From Helicocarpus griseus UAMH5409 (Eukaryota > Ascomycota > Eurotiomycetes > Onygenales > Ajellomycetaceae): DNA of 64,000 bases. The notes beneath the pieces were generated by a model. The model worked only from the letters and a program-made list of their open reading frames with translations. It made no database searches and was not told where the DNA came from. The stretch covers positions 1 through 64,000 of the forward strand of contig PDNB01000069.1 of the NCBI GenBank assembly GCA_002573585.1, read 5' to 3'. Below are positions 59,124 to 64,000 of the stretch, in pieces. The translations under genes and the position numbers were made by a program. Every line of letters starts with the position of its first letter. Within the stretch, counting starts at the first letter, position 1.

Positions 59124-60858
59124 CTATCGGTTCCGCAAATCCACCGTCTCATACTGCAACCCCTTCGCCTCAAATACATGACCAGGCCTCAGCGCATCGG
59201 TATATATGTCGTCTTCCGCATGAGGGTGGAAAAGGCCAGGCTGCGTGCATGCCAGCACGCATTTCAACCCTGGGGGATCCGTGAGTCTAAACACGCCCCA
59301 GTCAGGATCCTTGCTAGGCGCGCAAACAATCGCTATGCTCTCTGCTAGCATTGTTTGGTAGCCAGACTGCGTGTGTAGATCGCGCGAGCTCATGAAGCAA
59401 GTCTGTGATGGATGGGTATGTATCCAACCAAGCATCATTAAGTCTTCGGAATCGCAGTAGTCAAATATGGCAGCCTCGTTGAGCATTTCGCATGTATCGG
59501 ATGTTGACTCTTGCTCGGGGATGAGCAGCTTGGAGATAAAGAAGGCATTGGAAATTAGTGTTCCGCAGAGGATGCCGCAGGTTTCGAGATTGCGCGCTGT
59601 GTTTGGGGCTGCGATGGCCAGGAACTGTTTTCGGAGATCGGGGGATATGAAGATTGTTCGGAGGGGGTTACCATTTTCGAGATAGGCTGAAGGTTTAAAT
59701 GTGAAATTCGATGCGGGGAGATCTGTGGACGGGGTTATGCTTCTGGAATCGAGGATGCCGTCTGCCGGAGGTGTAGAAATGGGTGATATTTTGCTTGGAA
59801 TTGGCGGAGGTGATAAGGTAGACAGAGATCCCGGGGGTGACTGGGCAGGCTCTATTATTTTGGCGGGAAGTTGCGGGGGAAGAGATGAGCTAGACGCTAT
59901 AGGTTCTTGCTCATCGCGGGCAGGAGGCGGGGAATTGCTAATGTCAAAGGGCTGTTGGCGAGGAACACTGGGGTATCTATAAGTAGACAGCTCCCCTATA
60001 TTAGCATATCTTTGGGGTACGGCTGGCTTTTGTATATGGCGGTGGGGTGTCGAAGCAGGGCGACTGGGAGGTGAGGCTTGTCTTCGTGCTGTTGGCTCAG
60101 TCCTTACGACTTGAGACCGTATATTCTGGAGGCGTTGGCTAAGGTCGTCCGCCGGTCTTTCAAATTGCCTATGGTGGAATTCTTCGGTCCTGGCAGGTCT
60201 CGATTTATTGTTTGTATATGGCTCCCCAGGCCGAGCTAGCTTTCGAGTAGTTGCTCTCCGGTTGAATTCCCTCTGTGCAAGTTTTACGGCTAGGTCCTTA
60301 TTCTGAGCGGCTTCCAGTGGCTCTGCCACGCCTGCCAGCGCAGGATCGACCGGAGTGTTTGCAGTTGTAATGACATCGTTTCCTAGAGAAGACCCTGTTC
60401 TTCTAGCCTCCCTATCGCGAAGAAGCTGGGAGTAGCGCTCATAACGTTTGTTGATGCGGGGGTTTAGCAGCTCTAATTTTTTGATGCTTGTGTTGACCTC
60501 TCGCCTTGCTGCCGCCACAGCTTCGCGATTATCCTCTCGTTTCGCATCAGGATGGGTTGCAATATGGGATATTACTAGCTGCGCATGTCTGAAAAGCAAA
60601 AGGTACGCCTGTTGGTCGTTTCCCTCGCGTTCGTATATGCTTGCCTAGAGGGCAGAAACACAGTGTTAGAGCGGTTCAACGAAATTATCACCAGGAACAA
60701 GAACAGTGACGTACCTCTTGGACCAGCCGCCCAGCCGCCCGTATCCAATAACGGAGTGGTGAGGAAGGGTCAAATTCATATTCCGCAGCTTGACGAACAA
60801 TCTGCTCGACATTCATGGGGGGGATCATTTTGGGAGTGATTGGCGGGGTAGATGCCAT
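59124..60858 (-). CDS. AMSH-type JAMM deubiquitinase
   Basis: Two exons (60715-60858, 59124-60644), 1,665 nt, 554 aa. The start MASTPPITPKMIPPMNVEQIVRQA opens a USP8-dimerisation (MIT-like) domain (~10-135, REGNDQQAYLLLFRHAQLV). A long Pro/Ser-rich middle follows and then a JAMM/MPN+ domain (~375-554): Glu in NLETCGILCG, and the zinc set H457-x-H459 and D470 in HTHPSQTCFMSSRDLHTQ. AMSH proteins (Sst2 in fission yeast) cleave K63-linked ubiquitin on endosomal cargo at ESCRT-0. The JAMM metal ligands are complete, so an active enzyme is expected. Confidence 0.93.
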
Positions 60859-61159
60859 GATCCAACAACACTTCTATCGCCGACTGAAGCCGGGTAAAAT
60901 AGAGGTTCAGTTCAGAAAAAGAATATATTACTTTCAGCGTGAAAAAGCAGTGGGATAGCAAATCTGCTGTAGCTTAACCCATCAGCACAGTTATTCACCC
61001 CCGGTTTGCGACTAACAGTGTTCGAGGAGGGGACCTTGGTGTTGTAATGGACTCTGGGTAGCGACAGTCCTGGAGCGAGGCAGGACGACAGGGCATATTT
61101 TCGCTTGACCGTGTTAGAATGCAGATCGTCCGTAGCGAAGAGTATTGCTGTTAATCCTC
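60859..61159. other. divergent promoter, AMSH and mtTFB-like gene
   Basis: About 300 bases between head-to-head genes. The plus-strand start is not certain, so the spacer may extend to 61342. Confidence 0.5.
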
Positions 61160-63368
61160 ATGGTGATTGTGAAGCTGTCCGTTGTTCAGTTGCAGGCATC
61201 TCCGTTCCCAAATTCCCGCGCTGCAGCTGTCGGCGATGTCATCGGCCCGCCAAGACCGCATTTCGCCCAAACCGGAGATTTCATCGACTTCATTTCAAGT
61301 TCTTTCCCACGCATCACCACAGACATTGTGCCAGAATGCCAAATGCCCCCGCCGGTGACTCAGAACTTGGCTTTCAAGCCTTCGCTTGTCGTTGCGCAAG
61401 CTATTCGCAATGTAATGAAAACGCGCCCAGCTTCTGACTACCAACCAAGAGCTCATATCGCAAGCTCAATACTTTGCCGTAAATACCTCCTCTCCTCCCT
61501 AACTCACGGAAGCTATCTTCGGCCTGTATGCTTTTGAGATAACCCATATTTTGCTAACTCTGATTTTATCTTTAGAGGACATTTTATCCAGGCTCGCTCC
61601 GTCCTTCAAAAAACATTCCCCTTGCGATATCATTGATGTCTTCCCCGGCGCAGGGCTACTCTCAAGACAGCTTCATGACCATATCAAACCTCGACGTCAT
61701 CTCTTAATTGAGCCTAACTTGAACTACTATAATTCATTTTTACAACCTTTAACGACCGTCCCCGACTCGCGATATAAGCACCTTGCGTGGGATCCGTTCG
61801 ATCTTAAAACATATGACGATATTTTTGACGAGGGACATCTTCCAGAGCAATCAGAGCGGCCCCTTGTCTGGTCTAATGGCAGCAGATGTACGACGAATGA
61901 TACGCTCCTAGTAGTGGCCAATTTCACTGCTAGCCCACAACTAGGGAACACTTACACTCTTATGCTAAGGTACCTGGAGGCATGTTTCGACCAGACCTTG
62001 TTTCATAAGTACGGGTTGGTACGCGTCATTGGGTTTCTCACCGGGGCCGATGCAGAGGTGCTACTACCTAGGGTAACCGCCAGGCGGAGACGGTCTGCCG
62101 CTCTCGCGGAAGCTGCATGCGCGGAAATCACCGAAGTCGCTGGTGATAACAACCGCGAGTACTGGCACTCCCAAAAGGGAGTCATGACGTGGGATGTGAG
62201 TCTAAAACAAGTTCAAGAGCTGGCTGAAAAGGCTGGGGTTGTAACCCCTGAGGACCGGGAGGCGCCTCGCCCACCATGTGCCCCAAACCCGTCGGACTAT
62301 GGAAAAAGGGTCAGGTATATAGTTCGACCGAAGCGGAGCTGGCATGAAACATACATTAAAATGACGGAGGACCCTGATCGCCCTAACCTCAAGGCTGCTG
62401 CGAAAAGGGGGAGGCCGTCATCAGACACTCCGAAGCGCCCTTTGAACCCGCATCATGCTAGGGCTATCGCCCTCCACAACCGTCTTGCGTACGAAAATAA
62501 AGATGAGAAAGTATATAGAGAGGCGGAACCGATCAATTTAAAGATTGAGCTTCTAGAAGCTGAGCTGGCTTCAAAGCTGCGCACAGAAGAGGTAACCTTG
62601 GACTATGTCCTGAAACGGGCAAAGATGATTCGTGACCTGAAAAATGAGGCGACTCTACTATTGGCCGCTCGTAACAGTGCTGCAATCATGCGTTTCAATT
62701 CGCTCATGGAAGAACGATCATACTTCGATGGCGTCATTTCGGGGGATGGAAAACCCCTTCTTGTCTGGGATAAACGGCCGTATGAGCCTCTCAGAGTCGA
62801 CACTGAGGAGTTTTGGCCTCAGCAAAAATACTCAATCATCGATTTTCAGCCAAATCCCAATTCACCCATCATACAAACCCAGAAAGAGCACATCGAGAAC
62901 AAAACACTCCACACATACAACCTAATGCTCCGCGCCTACCGCCACCTCCTCGGCACCGTCACAACCCATAGCCAGAAATCCGTCGGTGAAATCCTCCCCC
63001 TCATGTTCCCCGGTCGTTCGATGAAAGATATAATGGAATCTATACCAGGCCTGATCCCCTACGCACGACAACCCGTCGTGCAATTGACCGACTCAAAATA
63101 CGCAATGAAGCATCTGCTTTCCACGGCCGGTCATGCCGATGGCGCCAAGCCCTTCAAAGAAGTCCATCCAGAACTCGCCACGTATAACGAAAAATGTTTC
63201 GACTTGGTCAAGTGCCGGCACCTGCCATCCTCCATACTGTGGGATATTATTGTCGAATGGCAGAAATCGGCCAGCGCTTTCCAGAGCGAAGCGGACATAC
63301 ATAGAGCCCTTGGCGGAGGCCGCATTAGACGGATGGAGGGTGAACAGTTCTCAACGGGCTTTGTATAA
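61160..63368 (+). CDS. mtf1: mitochondrial transcription factor B-like (Mtf1)
   Basis: Two exons (61160-61478, 61576-63368) give 703 aa if the ATG at 61160 is used; the in-frame ATG at 61343 would give 642 aa. The second exon carries an rRNA adenine dimethylase-like Rossmann fold with SAM motif I IDVFPGAGLLSRQLHD and acidic motif II HLLIEP. The methylase NxPY motif is replaced (VVANFTASP), as expected for the non-catalytic mitochondrial transcription factors. Yeast Mtf1 is 341 aa; filamentous fungi have this long form with a basic C-terminal extension (KAAAKRGRPSSDTPKR and beyond). It would help the mitochondrial RNA polymerase to open promoters. The intron has a CTAAC branch and TTTAG acceptor and splits a Gln codon. 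Identity is good, the N-terminus uncertain. Confidence 0.82.
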
Positions 63369-64000
63369 ATGATATGATATGCTGAGCTAGCTACTTGTTT
63401 GCCAGCGCCTTCTCTTCGGTCAGATGGACAGTTAGAACGACGTTAAATTCCCCTACAACATACACGGTGGCGGTTTATTTTTTTATTTTTTTATTTTTTT
63501 ATTTTTTTTTTTTGGCCTTGGTTCATTTTGGAAGCGATTTATATAGATCTGATATACTGTACAATAATCTCCGCATGTAAGATAGATTTGGACAAAGTAT
63601 AGGGGTGTTATACGAAAAAACGAAAGCATTTTTGGTCAGATAGTATCAATTTTATCCATCGATCTGCTGCTGATAGACTTGACGAGCTTGTTTTTACATT
63701 TATGGAATATAATACACGCTGAACAATTGAGTCATACTACGAGAGCATACATACCTAGGGGCTGAATGACGAGAAAGTCATGGCGCCAATAACTAATACA
63801 AAATACTAGGACGATGAGAGACTGCCAGATTCTTCCATTGTCTGACTTTTCTTCATTTTCCTTCTGTTACTTATTATCCTCCGCTCCGTCATGAGAACCT
63901 AAAAAGTTAAATTTTAATAATAAAGTGTGAGACTTATTCGCTTCAACCTCAGATGTCATACTGCGTATGGTAACCAACTTGGCTGTGCACAGGAGCCCCG
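63369..64000. other. 3' flank, no gene
   Basis: 632 bases to the window end with a T-rich tract at 63474-63513 (units TTTTTTTA) just after the mtTFB-like gene. No coding region recognised. Confidence 0.6.
63474..63513. repeat. T-rich simple repeat
   Basis: About 40 bases of T interrupted by single A at 6-8 nt spacing, a typical fungal low-complexity tract downstream of a gene. Confidence 0.8.

Noticed and set aside
1..64000. tRNA, rRNA, CRISPR or intact transposon
   Set aside because: I scanned for B-box-like words, terminal repeats and transposase or reverse-transcriptase motifs and saw none I could support; short or degraded copies may have been missed by eye.

Overview
The window is nuclear DNA of a filamentous ascomycete (Pezizomycotina, most likely Eurotiomycetes; I cannot name the genus). 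The grounds are protein-coding genes broken by 50-100 nt introns with GTATGT/GTAAGT donors and CTAAC/CTGAC branch sites, genes on both strands with long UTRs, an NLR of the fungal PNP-NACHT-WD40 type, and a set of housekeeping genes that read as filamentous-fungal orthologues (Mbf1, Msn5/exportin-5, Pho85, Ski3, Rmi1, Vps51, Dph7, Rpn12, TBCC, AMSH, mitochondrial Mtf1). I rebuilt exon structures by eye and checked that each model sums to a whole number of codons.

Left part (1-21.8 kb): a single-exon PLL-type seven-bladed propeller lectin (1.3-2.3 kb), an AIM24-like gene on the minus strand with an 18-nt microexon, an Lsb1/Pin3-like SH3 protein, an unrecognised 215-aa protein with three 17-residue repeats, then the convergent pair mbf1 and the 11-exon exportin gene. 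Between these lie long stretches without recognisable genes, notably 8.5-12.0 kb, which is AT-rich around 10.5-11.8 kb.

Middle part (21.8-40.7 kb) looks accessory. It holds a complete 1,464-aa NLR (nucleoside-phosphorylase-like effector, NACHT, about 11 WD40 repeats), a Pho85-type CDK, a divergent pair of large unrecognised genes (598 aa on minus, about 1,169 aa on plus), and a GH5 sterylglucosidase/endoglycoceramidase-related enzyme that ends in a CaaX box. The divergent pair is the best candidate for something undescribed. One protein has a lipid-binding-like beta-rich N-terminus. The other has a beta-rich N-terminal half followed by tryptophan-rich amphipathic helices and a hydrophobic segment.

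Right part (41.4-63.4 kb) is compact core genome: ski3, rmi1, vps51, a DUF1917 gene, dph7, rpn12, a secreted sedolisin protease, TBCC, AMSH and the mitochondrial transcription factor B-like gene. Most are arranged head-to-head or tail-to-tail with 0.16-1.5 kb spacers.
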